Both the position numbers and the translations under genes were made by a program. The notes beneath the pieces are model-generated. The model saw only the letters and a list, made by a program, of their open reading frames with translations. It searched no databases and was not told the origin of the DNA. A stretch of 64,000 nt of DNA from Alkalisalibacterium limincola (lineage in GTDB: Bacteria > Pseudomonadota > Gammaproteobacteria > Xanthomonadales > Xanthomonadaceae), in contig NZ_VRTS01000004.1 in NCBI RefSeq assembly GCF_008017755.1, forward strand, positions 62,001 through 126,000, read 5' to 3'. Below, piece after piece: positions 7,840 through 17,719 of this stretch; within the stretch, counting starts at the first letter, position 1; each line of letters begins with the position of its first letter.

Positions 7840-7876
7840 AACCCCGGTGCCATGCATCGGGGTTTCTTTTTTTTTT
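7840..7876 (+). terminator. Intrinsic terminator of gapA
   Basis: A 7-bp stem (AACCCCG/CGGGGTT) with an 11-base loop is followed by TTTC and ten T residues. It is 34 bases past the gapA stop. The run of ten T is the longest homopolymer I noticed in the window. Confidence 0.93.
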
Positions 7877-7943
7877 CAGGTTCCGTTCCAAACGCGTGTG
7901 TGCGTACTATCTGCAGGTACAACCATCCAAGGTAGGAAACCCG

Positions 7944-8924
7944 ATGAAAATTTCCGCTGCTGAATCCGCATTGCTGTCTTCGCGCGAGCGCGACATGCTC
8001 CAGTCCAAGGGACCCTGGGCCGTAAAGGATCTCGTCAGCCTCATCAAGCGAGTTCGCGACCTGCGCGACAAGCAGCGCCAGCTCACGCAGAGGCAGAAGA
8101 TCTCCAGCGCGCGCAGCACCGGCAGCAAGGGCGGCACCAGCGGTACGGCGAACGCCCGGACCGCGCAGAAGGGTCGCGTCTTCGACCGTGCGCTGAAGCA
8201 TTTCGAAGCCGAGCTCGACAAGCTCAACAAGGAATCCACCGCGGCGGCGGCCTCGCTCGAGGTGGGTGGTGCGAAGAAGGCTGCGGCCAGGAAGCCGACG
8301 AACAAGAGCGTGCGCAAGGCGGTGAAGAAGGCAGTGAAGAAGGCGGTCAAGAAGTCGGTGGAGAAGTCCGCCAAGAAGACTGCCAAGAAGACTGCGTCCA
8401 AGTCGTCGGCCAAGAAGTCCACCGGCAAGGCAGCCAAGAAGGCGACCAAGAAGGCGGCGGGCAAGTCGGCATCGAAGAAGACGGCATCGAAGAAGACCAC
8501 CGCCAAGAAGGCCGCGACAAAGAAGGCCCCCGCAAAGAAGGCGGCGGCAAAGAAGACCCCCGCAAAGAAGGCCGCGGCCAAGAAGACCACCAGGAAGAAG
8601 GCTTCGAAGTCGTCGGCCACCGCTGCGCGCGGCAAGGCGTCCAAGGCCACGTCTTCCGGGAAGGGATCGGCTGCAAAGTCCGCAGCCAGGAAGGCGCCGG
8701 CGAAGAAGGCCGCGAAGTCCCCCCGCAGGACTGTGTCCCCGAAGGTCGCCGCGCGCAAGGTCGCCAAGGCGGCGGAGGAGCGCAAGCATGCAGGCCCCAA
8801 GGGTCCGGTGCAGAACATCTCCGACAAGGCGCGCCTTAACCTGCCCATGGGCTCGGGCGGGCACGTCGATTCGCAGATCTCCAGCCTGCCCTCGCACAAC
8901 AAGCGGGCCAAGCGCGCTCGCTGA
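7944..8924 (+). CDS. Histone H1-like Lys/Ala-rich DNA-binding protein
   Basis: A 326-residue protein in three parts. Residues 1-105 form an ordinary, probably helical domain (SSRERDMLQSKGPWAVKDLV, then a basic helix RVRDLRDKQRQL). Residues about 106-280 are low-complexity repeats of KKA, KKT, AKKAAAKK and PAKK resembling the tail of eukaryotic histone H1 and of HctB/AlgP-type bacterial proteins. Residues about 285-326 are non-repetitive (GPKGPVQNISDKARLNLP, then SSLPSHNKRAKRAR). It probably compacts or regulates the nucleoid. The repeats make the length likely to vary between strains. A single gene between two terminators. Confidence 0.78.
   Translation: MKISAAESALLSSRERDMLQSKGPWAVKDLVSLIKRVRDLRDKQRQLTQRQKISSARSTGSKGGTSGTANARTAQKGRVFDRALKHFEAELDKLNKESTAAAASLEVGGAKKAAARKPTNKSVRKAVKKAVKKAVKKSVEKSAKKTAKKTASKSSAKKSTGKAAKKATKKAAGKSASKKTASKKTTAKKAATKKAPAKKAAAKKTPAKKAAAKKTTRKKASKSSATAARGKASKATSSGKGSAAKSAARKAPAKKAAKSPRRTVSPKVAARKVAKAAEERKHAGPKGPVQNISDKARLNLPMGSGGHVDSQISSLPSHNKRAKRAR
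8270..8720 (+). repeat. Degenerate AAGAAGGCN coding repeat
   Basis: The DNA coding for the H1-like tail consists of imperfect 6-12-base units built on AAGAAG and GCG/GCC codons. An 18-base unit around 8521-8575 (aagaaggcccccgcaaag and near copies) occurs at least twice almost unchanged. Such tracts expand and contract by slippage. Confidence 0.6.
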
Positions 8925-8949
8925 GCCGGAGCCCCTGGTTGCGCAGCAT

Positions 8950-8989
8950 CGACAGCCGGCCCCGCGCCGGCTGTCGTGCTTTCAGCACG
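8950..8989. terminator. Bidirectional tandem hairpin between convergent genes
   Basis: A perfect 11-bp stem (CGACAGCCGGC with its complement, 5-base loop, 8950-8976) is followed by a second hairpin CGTGCT-TTC-AGCACG at 8975-8989. It sits between the ends of the H1-like gene and the dehydratase gene and can serve both. Confidence 0.65.
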
Positions 8990-8992
8990 GCG

Positions 8993-9952
8993 TCAGCGGT
9001 GATCGAGCGACTGTCGCGTCCAGGGCAGCTGGTCGAGGTCCACGTTCCCGCCACTGAGGATCACGCCGACCTTTCGCCCGGCGAAAAGCCCGCGATTGCG
9101 GAGGATGGCCGCCAGAGGAACGGCCGAGGAGGGCTCGATGACCAGCTTCATGCGCTCCCACACCAGGCGCATCGCGGCCACGATCTCCGCTTCCGAGGCC
9201 AGCAGCACCTCCACCTTCCCGTTGAGCACCTGGAAGGTCAACTGGCCCAGGTGTGCGCGGAGGCCGTCGCAGAGCGTGTCGATCGGCCAGTCCAGGACGC
9301 GAGCGCCCCGCGTCAGCGATGCGTGGGCGTCGGCGGCCTGTTCCGGTTCGGCACCATAGACGGGGAGGCCGCCAGCGGTGGCCAGGAGCGTTCCGGAAAG
9401 CAGTCCGCCTCCGGATATCGGGGCGATCACCGCGTCCAGTCCGTCGACCTGCTCGAGCAGTTCCAGTGCAGCGGTGCCCTGTCCGGCGATCACCCGGGCG
9501 TCGTCGAACGGGTGGATGAGTGTTCCCCCGGTGTCCCTGAGCACCTGGGCCGTCGTGGCATCGCGCGCTGCCTGGTTCGGCGCGCAGCGCACGATCGTGG
9601 CGCCCTGGCGGGCGATCGCGTCGAGCTTCACCCGGGCCGCGCCCTCGGGCACCACGACCGTCGCCGGGATGCCGCGAAGGCGGCAAGCCATCGCAACGGC
9701 CGCCCCATGGTTGCCCGAAGACTGCGTGACCACCCCGCGAGCTGCTGCCGCGTCGTCGAGGGCGAATACCGCGTTGCACGCGCCGCGAAACTTGAATGCG
9801 CCTCCCCGCTGCAGGTTCTCGCACTTGAAATGCATCTCGCAGCCGGCTGCCGCGTCCAGCGACGAGGAGCGCAGCACGGGTGTACGCACGACGTGGCCGG
9901 CTGTCCGTCGGGACGCAAGGAGGATGTCGTCGAAGTCGGGTATCGAATTCAC
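8993..9952 (-). CDS. Threonine/serine dehydratase family PLP enzyme
   Basis: A 319-residue fold-type II PLP enzyme. The cofactor lysine is in GGAFKFRGA (about residue 54), with the substrate loop SSGNHGAAVA and the phosphate-binding glycine loop ISGGGLLSG. There is no C-terminal ACT regulatory domain, so it resembles catabolic threonine dehydratase or serine racemase rather than biosynthetic IlvA. It would deaminate L-Thr or L-Ser to 2-oxoacids, or racemise serine; sequence alone does not decide. It is convergent with the H1-like gene. Confidence 0.85.
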   Translation of the reverse strand: MNSIPDFDDILLASRRTAGHVVRTPVLRSSSLDAAAGCEMHFKCENLQRGGAFKFRGACNAVFALDDAAAARGVVTQSSGNHGAAVAMACRLRGIPATVVVPEGAARVKLDAIARQGATIVRCAPNQAARDATTAQVLRDTGGTLIHPFDDARVIAGQGTAALELLEQVDGLDAVIAPISGGGLLSGTLLATAGGLPVYGAEPEQAADAHASLTRGARVLDWPIDTLCDGLRAHLGQLTFQVLNGKVEVLLASEAEIVAAMRLVWERMKLVIEPSSAVPLAAILRNRGLFAGRKVGVILSGGNVDLDQLPWTRQSLDHR

Positions 9953-10066
9953 GGGGCGTCGTCATGGGCGATGGCGCTGGCATTGTCGCTCAATTCGGGT
10001 GGCACCCATGCCCGGCCTTAACGCCGGCGCTGCTATCGTTCCTGCTCACCCCATCGGAGCTTCAGG

Positions 10067-11536
10067 ATGAAACTCGACGATTCCGAGCTGCTTCGCACGC
10101 GGTTGTTCATCGACGGTGCGTGGCGAGAGGCGCGTGGCGGCGGCCACGTGGATGTCGACGACCCGGCCACCGGCGAGTGCGTCGCACGCGTGTGCGACGG
10201 CGGTGAGGCCGATGTCCAGGCTGCCATCGAGGCGGCCGAGAGCGCGTTGCCCGGCTGGCGAGGCCTGAGCGCGCGCGAGCGCGCCGACGTCCTGATGGAC
10301 TGGTACCGGCTGTTGCTGGAGCACAAGCAGGACCTGGCCGCGATCATGACCGCCGAGCAGGGCAAGCCACTCAAGGAGGCTGCGGGGGAAATCGACTACG
10401 GCGCCAATTACATCCGCTGGTTCGCCGAGGAGGCCCGGCGCGTCTATGGCGACGTGATTCCGGCGCCCTCGGGCGACCGCCGACTGATCACGCTGCGCCA
10501 GCCGGTAGGAGTCGTCGCAGCGATCACGCCGTGGAACTTCCCCAACGCCATGCTGGCCCGCAAGCTGGCACCCGCGCTCGCCGCTGGCTGCACCGTCGTG
10601 TGCAAGCCGGCGACGCAGACACCCCTGTCGGCACTGGCCATGGTCGAACTGGCGCAGCGTGCCGGCTTGCCCAAGGGCGTGGTCAACGTCGTCGTGGGCC
10701 GCGACGCCTCGGCGATAGGCAAGGCGCTCACCGACAGCCCGGTGGTGCGCAAGCTCAGTTTCACCGGCTCGACCTCGGTGGGGAAACGGCTGATGGAGGC
10801 GTGTGCGGGAACGGTCAAGAAGCTTTCGCTGGAGCTGGGAGGCAATGCACCGTTCATCGTGTTCGAAGACGCCGACCTGGAACTGGCCGTCGACGCATTG
10901 ATGGGGGCGAAGTTCCGCAATGCCGGCCAGACCTGCATCTGCCCGAACCGTGTCCTGGTGCATGAATCGATTCATGATCGGTTCGTCGACGCGGTGTGCG
11001 AGCGCGTCCGCCAGCTCGACGTGGGGCCCGGCGACCGCGAAGGTGTCGTCCTCGGACCGTTGATCAATGACGAGGCGATCGAAAAGGTCGAGGAGCTGCT
11101 GGCCGATGCCAGGAAGCACGGGGCTCGCGTGGTGGTGGGCGGAGGTCGCATGGAGGCGCTGGGTCCCCGCTTCTTCCAGCCCACCGTGATCACCGGCGTG
11201 ACGCGCGAGATGCGCATGAGCTGTGACGAAATCTTCGGTCCGGTCGTTGCGGTGATGTCCTTCGCCAGCGAGGACGAAGCGATCGAGATCGCCAACGACA
11301 CCGAGTACGGGCTGGCAGCCTATTTCTGCAGCCGGAGCCAGTCGCGCTGCTGGCGCGTCGCCGAGGCGCTGGAGGCGGGGATCATCGGCATCAACGAAGG
11401 CCTGGTATCCACCGAAGTCGCGCCATTCGGCGGGGTCAAGGAATCCGGCATCGGCCGCGAGGGTGCCCGCGCCGGCATCGACGAGTATCTCGAGACCAAG
11501 TACCTGTGCCTGGGTGGCCTGGACCGCCAGGACTGA
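10067..11536 (+). CDS. gabD: NAD(P)-dependent succinate-semialdehyde dehydrogenase family
   Basis: A 489-residue aldehyde dehydrogenase. It shows [11 protein letters not shown], the NAD site [21 protein letters not shown] with the general base Glu, and the nucleophile in [11 protein letters not shown] (Cys about 292). [13 protein letters not shown] at the C-terminus is typical of GabD, which oxidises succinate semialdehyde to succinate in the GABA shunt. Related dehydrogenases use glutarate semialdehyde, so the substrate is the likely one rather than proven. No gabT neighbour is seen. Confidence 0.87.
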   Translation: MKLDDSELLRTRLFIDGAWREARGGGHVDVDDPATGECVARVCDGGEADVQAAIEAAESALPGWRGLSARERADVLMDWYRLLLEHKQDLAAIMTAEQGKPLKEAAGEIDYGANYIRWFAEEARRVYGDVIPAPSGDRRLITLRQPVGVVAAITPWNFPNAMLARKLAPALAAGCTVVCKPATQTPLSALAMVELAQRAGLPKGVVNVVVGRDASAIGKALTDSPVVRKLSFTGSTSVGKRLMEACAGTVKKLSLELGGNAPFIVFEDADLELAVDALMGAKFRNAGQTCICPNRVLVHESIHDRFVDAVCERVRQLDVGPGDREGVVLGPLINDEAIEKVEELLADARKHGARVVVGGGRMEALGPRFFQPTVITGVTREMRMSCDEIFGPVVAVMSFASEDEAIEIANDTEYGLAAYFCSRSQSRCWRVAEALEAGIIGINEGLVSTEVAPFGGVKESGIGREGARAGIDEYLETKYLCLGGLDRQD

Positions 11537-11547
11537 ACACGCCGGGT

Positions 11548-11571
11548 GGCGCCGGCCCAGGGGCCGGCGCC
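11548..11571. terminator. GC-rich hairpin between gabD and subtilase gene
   Basis: A perfect 10-bp stem GGCGCCGGCC/GGCCGGCGCC with a 4-base loop lies between two convergent stops (11536 and 11580). No U-run follows in either direction. A role as terminator or mRNA 3'-end stabiliser is inferred from position and stability. Confidence 0.6.
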
Positions 11572-11579
11572 AATCACTC

Positions 11580-12761
11580 TCAGCGCGTGTAGAGCAGGCG
11601 GTTGGGCGAACCCGAACCGATGCTGCTCAGGCGGTTGGTGGTCGCCCGGTTGTAGATGTGGCTGCGGACGGTGGCCGGCGAGGCCGAGGGGCTGCCGGCC
11701 AGGTACAGCGCCGCGGCGCCGGCCACATGCGGTGCGGCCATCGAGGTGCCACTGATGGTGTTGGTGGCGGTGTTGCTTGTCGACCAGGTCGACCGGATCG
11801 AGGTGCCCGGCGCGAAGATGTTCACGCAGCTGCCGAAGTTGGAGAAGCTCGAGCGGGCATCGTTGGACGCGGTCGAGCCCACCGTGATCGCGTTGGAGAC
11901 GCGCGCGGGCGAGAAGTTGCAGGCGTTCTGGTTGTCGTTGCCCGCCGCGACGACCACCGTCACGCCACGACTGATCAGGTTGTTGGTGGCCGTATCGATC
12001 GCCGAGGAGGCACCGCCGCCCAGGCTCATGTTGGCCACGCCGGAAGTACCCGGTTGGCGGCGACCCAGTCGATGCGGCGATGATCGTGGAGTTGGCGCTG
12101 CCACCCGTGCAGCCAAACACCCGCACCGGCACCAGGCGCACGCCCTTGGCCACACCCCAGGTCGCACCGCCCACCGTGCCCGCCACGTGCGTGCCATGCC
12201 CGTTGCAGTCGTCGGTGCCACGGCCGTCGTTGATGGCGGTGCGCCCGCCAGGACGCGGCCGCCGAAGTTGGTATGGCTTGCGCGGATGCCGCTGTCGATG
12301 ACGTAGACCCGCACGTTGGTGGCCGTCGTGTTGTAGATGTAGGTGCCGTTGAGCGGCCGGTCACGCTGGTCGACGCGGTCCAGGCCCCAGGTGGCATTGG
12401 ACTGCGTGGCCGAAAGGAAGCTCATGCCGTCCTCCTCGATGAAGGCGACCCGCGGATCGCGCAGCAGTTGCTCGACCGCGCGGTCGGAGGCCTGCACCGA
12501 AAAGCCCTTCAGGGCGTGCTCGTAGACGTTCTCCACCGCCAGGTCGTAGGTCATGGCCATGTCCACGGCCACGTTGACGACTTCGCTCGACGCCGCATTG
12601 GGCGTGGTGGCGGTGGGCCGCATCATGTGGCGGTCGGGCTTGAGCACGACGATGTAGCTTCCGGCGATGGGCCGCTCGGCGCGCAGCAGTTCCGCGGCGG
12701 AGGCGGTTGCAGTGGTGCCGATGGCTGCCAGGATGGCAGCCGCAATCAGGCGCTTCTTCAT
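11580..12761 (-). CDS. S8 family subtilisin-like secreted peptidase (three frameshifts)
   Basis: A signal peptide (residues 1-23) is followed by an I9-type inhibitor pro-region ([10 protein letters not shown] to VAFIEED) and an S8 catalytic domain. The Asp is in YVIDSGIR, the His in NGHGTHVAG and the Ser in [12 protein letters not shown]. The middle of the domain is readable only across three reading frames, with breaks near 12236, 12085 and 12058. Each is explained by one missing base, and together they restore the frame, so the terminal frame agrees with the first. Corrected length is 394 residues, similar to proteinase K/aqualysin relatives. It digests extracellular protein. Confidence 0.88.
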   Translation of the reverse strand: MKKRLIAAAILAAIGTTATASAAELLRAERPIAGSYIVVLKPDRHMMRPTATTPNAASSEVVNVAVDMAMTYDLAVENVYEHALKGFSVQASDRAVEQLLRDPRVAFIEEDGMSFLSATQSNATWGLDRVDQRDRPLNGTYIYNTTATNVRVYVIDSGIRASHTNFGGRVLAGAPPSTTAVAPTTATGMARTWRARWAVRPGVWPRACAWCRCGCLAARVAAPTPRSSPHRLGRRQPGTSGVANMSLGGGASSAIDTATNNLISRGVTVVVAAGNDNQNACNFSPARVSNAITVGSTASNDARSSFSNFGSCVNIFAPGTSIRSTWSTSNTATNTISGTSMAAPHVAGAAALYLAGSPSASPATVRSHIYNRATTNRLSSIGSGSPNRLLYTR

Positions 12762-13055
12762 TTGGTGATGCTCCCCAGGAATGCGAAAGATGTCGCTTGT
12801 TGTAGTGGCCGCTACGGCGGTTCATGCGCCGGTCGGGCTTTCGTCCCGGGTCGGCCGTTCGGTCCGCCCGGGTGGGGAAAGCCCACGGATATTTTTCCCG
12901 CCGGACCGACCAGTCAAATACCGATTTCGTCATGGCTTATGCATTTTTTGGCGGCAACGCTGAACCCGGTTCAGGCGCCGGTTTGAATCCGTGGGGCAAG
13001 GCCCGGAAAATAGTGGGTTTATCCTGGCCGCAGCCCGGCCCGCCTTGGAGCAGAC
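12762..13055. other. 294-base divergent intergenic region (subtilase / pgk)
   Basis: This is the longest gap between genes in the window. It should hold the promoters of two divergent genes. An AT-richer patch occurs at about 12910-12955 and another (GGAAAATAGTGGGTTTATCC) at 13003-13022, just before pgk. No convincing -35/-10 pair, RNA gene or small ORF with a ribosome site was found. Confidence 0.4.
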
Positions 13056-14234
13056 ATGACCAGCATCCCCCGCATGAGCGACCTCGACCTGGCCGGCAAG
13101 CGCGTCCTGATCCGTGAGGACCTCAACGTACCGATCAAGGACGGGCGCATCACGTCCGAGCAGCGCATACAGGCGGCGCTGCCGACGCTGCAGGCCGCCT
13201 TGCAGGCCAATGCGGCGGTCATGGTGCTCTCGCACCTCGGTCGCCCGGTCGAGGGCAGCTTCAGCGAGGCCGACTCCCTGGCGCCGGTGGCGCAGCGGCT
13301 GGGCGAGCTGCTGGACCGCGAAGTACGGCTGGTACGCGACTACCTCGATGGCGTCGAGGTGGCCCCTGGCGAGCTGGTCCTGCTCGAGAATTGCCGCATG
13401 AACGCCGGGGAGAAGTCCGACGACGAGGCCCTGGCACGACGCTACGCCGCCCTGTGCGACGTGTTCGTCATGGATGCGTTTGGTACCGCGCACCGGGCGC
13501 AGGCGTCCACGCACGGGGTGATCCACTTCGCCCCGGTCGCCTGCGGCGGCCCGCTGCTGATGGCCGAGCTCGACGCGCTTGGCAAGGCCCTGCTGGAGCC
13601 GGAGCGCCCGTTGCTGGCGATCGTTGCCGGCTCGAAGGTGTCGACCAAGCTGGAGCTGCTCTCGAGCCTGGTGTCGAAGGTGGACCAGCTCATCGTCGGT
13701 GGTGGCATCGCCAACACCTTCATCGCCGCCGTGGGCCATCGGGTGGGCAAATCGCTGTACGAGCCGGATCTGGTCGCCACGGCGCACAAGATCATGGCCG
13801 ACGCAAAGGCGCGCGGTGCGGACATCCCGATCCCGGTCGACGTGGTGGTGGCGAGCGAGTTCAGCGCCAGCGCGATAGCGCACGTGCGGCGGGTCGACGA
13901 GGTGGGCGAGGACGAGATGATCCTCGACATCGGCCCGGAAACCGCGGCGCGCTACGGCGGCATGGTGAGCCGGGCGGGCAGCGTGGTCTGGAACGGACCG
14001 GTCGGGGTGTTCGAGTTCGATCAGTTCGGCCACGGCACCGAGTCGCTGGCAAAGTCGATCGCCGGTTCGCGGGCATTTTCCATTGCCGGGGGTGGAGACA
14101 CGCTCGCCGCGGTGGACAAGTACGGCGTCGCCTCCGGGATCAGCTACATCTCGACCGGGGGAGGCGCGTTCCTGGAGTTCTGCGAAGGCAAGGAGCTTCC
14201 GGCGGTGACCGCGCTCAGGGCCCGGGCGGCCTGA
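13056..14234 (+). CDS. pgk: Phosphoglycerate kinase
   Basis: A 392-residue monomeric kinase making ATP and 3-phosphoglycerate from 1,3-bisphosphoglycerate. The substrate-binding [15 protein letters not shown] and SHLGRP, GGSKVSTK-like [22 protein letters not shown] and the C-terminal GGGDTLAAV are all present. It uses E-D-L-N in place of the usual V-D-L/F-N at the N-terminus. A shorter start at 13074 is possible. Its 3' end overlaps an opposing membrane-protein gene by 20 bases. Transcription probably continues towards pyk only from a separate promoter, because that opposing gene lies between them. Confidence 0.97.
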   Translation: MTSIPRMSDLDLAGKRVLIREDLNVPIKDGRITSEQRIQAALPTLQAALQANAAVMVLSHLGRPVEGSFSEADSLAPVAQRLGELLDREVRLVRDYLDGVEVAPGELVLLENCRMNAGEKSDDEALARRYAALCDVFVMDAFGTAHRAQASTHGVIHFAPVACGGPLLMAELDALGKALLEPERPLLAIVAGSKVSTKLELLSSLVSKVDQLIVGGGIANTFIAAVGHRVGKSLYEPDLVATAHKIMADAKARGADIPIPVDVVVASEFSASAIAHVRRVDEVGEDEMILDIGPETAARYGGMVSRAGSVVWNGPVGVFEFDQFGHGTESLAKSIAGSRAFSIAGGGDTLAAVDKYGVASGISYISTGGGAFLEFCEGKELPAVTALRARAA

Positions 14235-14830
14235 TTTCGCGGGAGTCGGCGTCGCGTTGCAGGAGGGCGCCGAGCGCATCACGCAACGCGGCGGGCCCGT
14301 GGTGGCTCGACAGGACCAGGGCCTGGGTCGGGCTGACCGGAACCAGCAGCGCCAGGCCGGGCCGCGCCGCGCAGAACACTGCGCGATCGTGCGCCGGCCA
14401 GCGACCGGGCCCCAGCCAGGCGCCGGTTTTGAATTCCCCGCGGCCCGGTTCCGGTGCCCCGGCCGGGCGGCGGCAGCTCGACGCTGCGTGCCGCCGCCAG
14501 GTCGATCGCCTCGGCAGGCGTGGACCAGCGGTGTCGTCCGGCCTGGATTTCGATGCGACCGCGGCGCCACCCCACCCGCAGCTCGGGCCTGGGCAGGGCC
14601 AGGATCGCAACCACGCTGGCCACGAGTGTCAGGTAACTCAGTGCGCGCAGTGATTCGAACGACACCAGCACGACGGCGTGCGCGGTGAGCACGAGCAGGC
14701 CCAGGCGTGCCAGGTGGCGGGCTCGCCGCCACCAGGGCAGGGGATGCAGCAGCAGCCAGTCCGGGGCCTGCCCCGGGGCGGGTCGCGGCTCGGATTGCCG
14801 GTCGTCGGCACTGTCGCGTGGTTCGTTCAT
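14215..14830 (-). CDS. Hypothetical membrane-anchored protein, YcxB-like layout (one frameshift)
   Basis: I do not recognise a named family. The corrected 204-residue protein has an acidic N-terminus ([17 protein letters not shown]), two adjacent hydrophobic helices (about residues 44-80, [16 protein letters not shown] and [14 protein letters not shown]), then a soluble part with repeated tryptophan/arginine beta-like stretches ([16 protein letters not shown]). The layout resembles PH-like membrane proteins (ToxA/YcxB type). Near 14465 an extra C in a CCC run shifts the frame; deleting it joins the two halves. It sits head-to-head with pyk (43-base gap) and overlaps pgk tail-to-tail by 20 bases. 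Confidence 0.6.
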
Positions 14831-14873
14831 CGGTCTGCTAGCGTATGCGAAGTACCCCCGACCGTGGAGCCTC

Positions 14874-16339
14874 ATGGACACCCCGCACTCGCGCACCAAG
14901 ATCCTGGCCACCCTCGGGCCGGCCACCGATGGCCCGGGGCGCATCGAGGCGCTCATCCGTGCCGGCGTCAACGTGGTGCGGCTCAACTTCTCCCATGGCA
15001 CGCCTGCCGACCACGCCGCCCGCATCGCCGCCGTGCGCGAGGCTGGCCTGGCGCTGGGGCGCGAGATCGGCGTGCTGGCCGACCTGCAGGGACCCAAGAT
15101 CCGAATCGAGCGCTTCGCCGAGGGTCGCATCCGGCTCCAGGCCGGGCAGGACTTCGACCTGGTCTGCCGCGCCGATGCCGCTCCCGGCAACGAGCACGAA
15201 GTCGGGGTGAGCTACCTCGGCCTGGTCGGTGACGTTGCCAAGGGGGACACGCTGTTGCTCGACGACGGGCTGGTGGCGCTGGTAGTCACTGCAGTGCGCG
15301 GCGACCGCATCCACACCCGCGTGCTGACCGCGGGGCCGCTGTCGGATCGCAAGGGCCTCAATCGCCTGGGAGGCGGGCTCTCGCTCGGCGCGCTGACCGA
15401 AAAGGACCGCGAGGACATCGTCCACGCCGTCGGCATGGGCGTGGATTTCCTGGCGGTTTCGTTCTGCCGTTCCGCCCAGGACATGCATGACACCCGCGAG
15501 CTGGCCCGCCAGGCCGGCGGGGTGCCGCACCTGGTGGCGAAGATCGAGCGCGCCGAGGCGATCGAGAACCTCGAGGAGATCATCGACGCCTCCGATGCGG
15601 TGATGGTGGCCCGCGGCGATCTCGGCGTGGAGATCGGGGACGCCGAGCTGCCCGGCCTGCAGAAGAAGATCATCCGCGTCTCGCTGGAGCGCCAGCGGGT
15701 CGTGATCACCGCCACGCAGATGCTGCAGTCGATGGTCGACAACCCGATCCCGACGCGGGCCGAGGTGCTGGACGTCGCCACGCCGTCATCGACGGCACCG
15801 ATGCGGTCATGCTGTCGGCGGAATCCGCGTCCGGGCAGTATCCGATCGAGGCCGTCGCTGCGATGCAGCGCATCTGCCTGGGCGCCGAGCGCCAGTTCGA
15901 CCACGACACCGACTTCGAGGCGGCTCCGCGCGGCCTGGAGCGCTCCGACCAGGCCATCGCGATGGCGGCGATGTTCCTGACCGAGCACATCCCGGTGCGC
16001 GCGATCATCGCGCTGACCGAGTCCGGAGGCACCGCCCGGTACCTGTCGCGGTTCCGCTCCAGCGTGCCCATCTACGGCCTGTCGAGGCACGCCGGAGCGC
16101 GTCGGCAGATGGGGCTGATGCGCGATGTGTTCCCGGTCGATTTCGACTCGCGCAGCCTGTCCTCGCGCGATGCCGCACGCGAGGCGGTGGCGCAACTGTT
16201 CCGTGACGGGCTGCTGGCGACCGGAGACCGGGTCATCTTCACCAGCGGCGATGCGATGGAGTCCCGCGGTGCGACCAACACGCTGCGCCTGCTGGAAGTC
16301 GGGCCCGACGGCCAGGCGCAGGGCCTCGGGACGCTGTAG
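14874..16339 (+). CDS. pyk: Pyruvate kinase (one frameshift)
   Basis: A 488-residue enzyme (after correction) making pyruvate and ATP from phosphoenolpyruvate. It shows [20 protein letters not shown], the Mg-binding [12 protein letters not shown] and [25 protein letters not shown]. There the frame breaks near 15779; the next segment [16 protein letters not shown], in another frame, continues exactly as in the family, so one A is missing from AAC. The C-terminal regulatory domain is complete. No AG-rich ribosome site stands out. An enzyme this central is unlikely to be truly broken. Confidence 0.96.
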
Positions 16340-16353
16340 GCCCCGGGCGCGGC

Positions 16354-16382
16354 ATGACCCGAGGGGGTGGGCGGACTATAAT
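16354..16382 (+). promoter_or_regulatory. Sigma70-type promoter of fba
   Basis: A perfect -10 hexamer TATAAT lies at 16377-16382, preceded 17 bases upstream by ATGACC as a weak -35. It is 48 bases before the aldolase ATG, immediately after pyk. Confidence 0.62.
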
Positions 16383-16430
16383 GGGCGGATCACGCGACCC
16401 CCTCCCGTCCAATCAGGAAGAGCCGACCCC

Positions 16431-17441
16431 ATGAGCATCGAACAGTTGGAAGACACCGCCAAGGCCATGGTGGCCGCAGGCAAGGGCATCATCGCCATCG
16501 ACGAATCCACCGGCACGATCAAGAAGCGCTTCGACGGCGTGGGCGTGGAGTGCACCGAGGAGAACCGTCGCGCCTACCGCGAGATGCTGCTGACCACCCC
16601 GGGCCTGGGTGAGCACATCTCGGGTGCGATCCTGTATGACGAGACGCTGCGCCAGAAGACCGCCGATGGCGTGCCCTTCACCGAGGTCATGACCAGGGCC
16701 GGTGTCATCCCGGGCATCAAGGTCGACCTGTCCACGCATCCGCTGGCCGGTTGCCCGGGCGAGGTGGTCACCGAGGGGCTGGACGGACTGCGTGCCCGCC
16801 TCAAGGAGTACTACCAGCTCGGAGCCCGCTTCGCGAAGTGGCGCGCGGTGATCAACATCGGCGACGACATCCCGACCGGCACCGCGATCGAAGCCAATTG
16901 CCACGCGCTGGCGCGCTACGCCTCGCTGTGCCAGGAGCAGGGCATCGTGCCGATGGTCGAGCCCGAAGTGCTGATGGACGGCGACCACGACATCGACACC
17001 TGCTTCGAGGTCACCGAGGTCGTGCTGCGCTCGCTGTTCGGTGCGCTGTTCGACTTCAACGTCTCGCTGGAGGGCACCATCCTGAAGGCGTCGATGGTGC
17101 TGCCGGGCAAGGATTGCGCCGAGAAGGCCAGCGTCGAGGAAGTGGCCGAGGCGACGCTGCGTTGCCTGAAGGCGTCTGTGCCGGCCAGCCTGCCGGGCAT
17201 CGTGTTCCTGTCGGGTGGCCAGTCCGACGAGGATGCCACCGCCCACCTGGATGCGATGAACCGGATGGGTACCCACCCGTGGCCGCTGAGCTTCAGCTAC
17301 GGCCGCGCGATGCAGTCCGCCGCCCTGAAGATCTGGGCCAAGGATCCCAAGGCGAACGTCGCCGAGGCGCAGAAGACCGTCGCCCAGCGTGCTCGCGAGA
17401 ACGGCCTGGCCGCGCTCGGCCAGTGGAGCAAGGGCGCCTGA
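16431..17441 (+). CDS. fba: Class I fructose-bisphosphate aldolase
   Basis: A 336-residue Schiff-base aldolase of the eukaryote-like type. GKGIIAIDESTGTIKKRF is at the N-terminus, KWRAVINIGD at mid-length, and the catalytic lysine is in LEGTILKASMVLPG (about residue 224). It cleaves fructose 1,6-bisphosphate into two triose phosphates. Most gammaproteobacteria use the zinc-dependent class II enzyme here, whereas xanthomonads carry this one. It has its own strong promoter and terminator. Confidence 0.96.
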   Translation: MSIEQLEDTAKAMVAAGKGIIAIDESTGTIKKRFDGVGVECTEENRRAYREMLLTTPGLGEHISGAILYDETLRQKTADGVPFTEVMTRAGVIPGIKVDLSTHPLAGCPGEVVTEGLDGLRARLKEYYQLGARFAKWRAVINIGDDIPTGTAIEANCHALARYASLCQEQGIVPMVEPEVLMDGDHDIDTCFEVTEVVLRSLFGALFDFNVSLEGTILKASMVLPGKDCAEKASVEEVAEATLRCLKASVPASLPGIVFLSGGQSDEDATAHLDAMNRMGTHPWPLSFSYGRAMQSAALKIWAKDPKANVAEAQKTVAQRARENGLAALGQWSKGA

Positions 17442-17463
17442 CCTGAAGCCTCGATGGACATGG

Positions 17464-17497
17464 ACAACGCCGGCCTTGCGCCGGCGTTGTTCGTTTT
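17464..17497 (+). terminator. Terminator of fba
   Basis: An 11-bp stem ACAACGCCGGC/GCCGGCGTTGT with a 5-base loop is followed by TCGTTTT, 23 bases after the stop. The GCCGGC core recurs in other 3' ends of this window. Confidence 0.85.
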
Positions 17498-17719
17498 GGG
17501 CTCCAGGTGGCAGTTCCAGGGTCCGCTCATGACTAACGACACGGCGGATTCACGGGGCCGGCCCCTACAATGCCGGGGGCCAGCCTCTTTCGGGCGCCGA
17601 ACCGTCCGCAGCAGCCGACTCCTCCGCCGAGCGAAGCCAACGGGCCGGGCTGAACCTTCCAGCGCCGTCATGGTCTCGTCCCGGCATCGGCCCCTCCGTT
17701 CCACGACAGGAGCTTCACC
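17498..17719 (+). other. Upstream region of RND efflux operon
   Basis: These 222 bases separate fba from the efflux operon. A possible -10 (TACAAT, 17566-17571) is visible without a clear -35. AGGAG lies just before the TTG start. No repressor gene or clear operator palindrome is present. Confidence 0.35.

Noticed and set aside
8270-8720. Regular short repeats resembling an array
   Set aside because: The units are codon-based and in frame with the H1-like protein, with no unique spacers, so this is not a CRISPR array.
15770-15790. Programmed ribosomal frameshift in pyk
   Set aside because: No slippery heptamer or downstream pseudoknot is evident, pyruvate kinase is not known for recoding, and many other genes here show the same kind of single-base loss.
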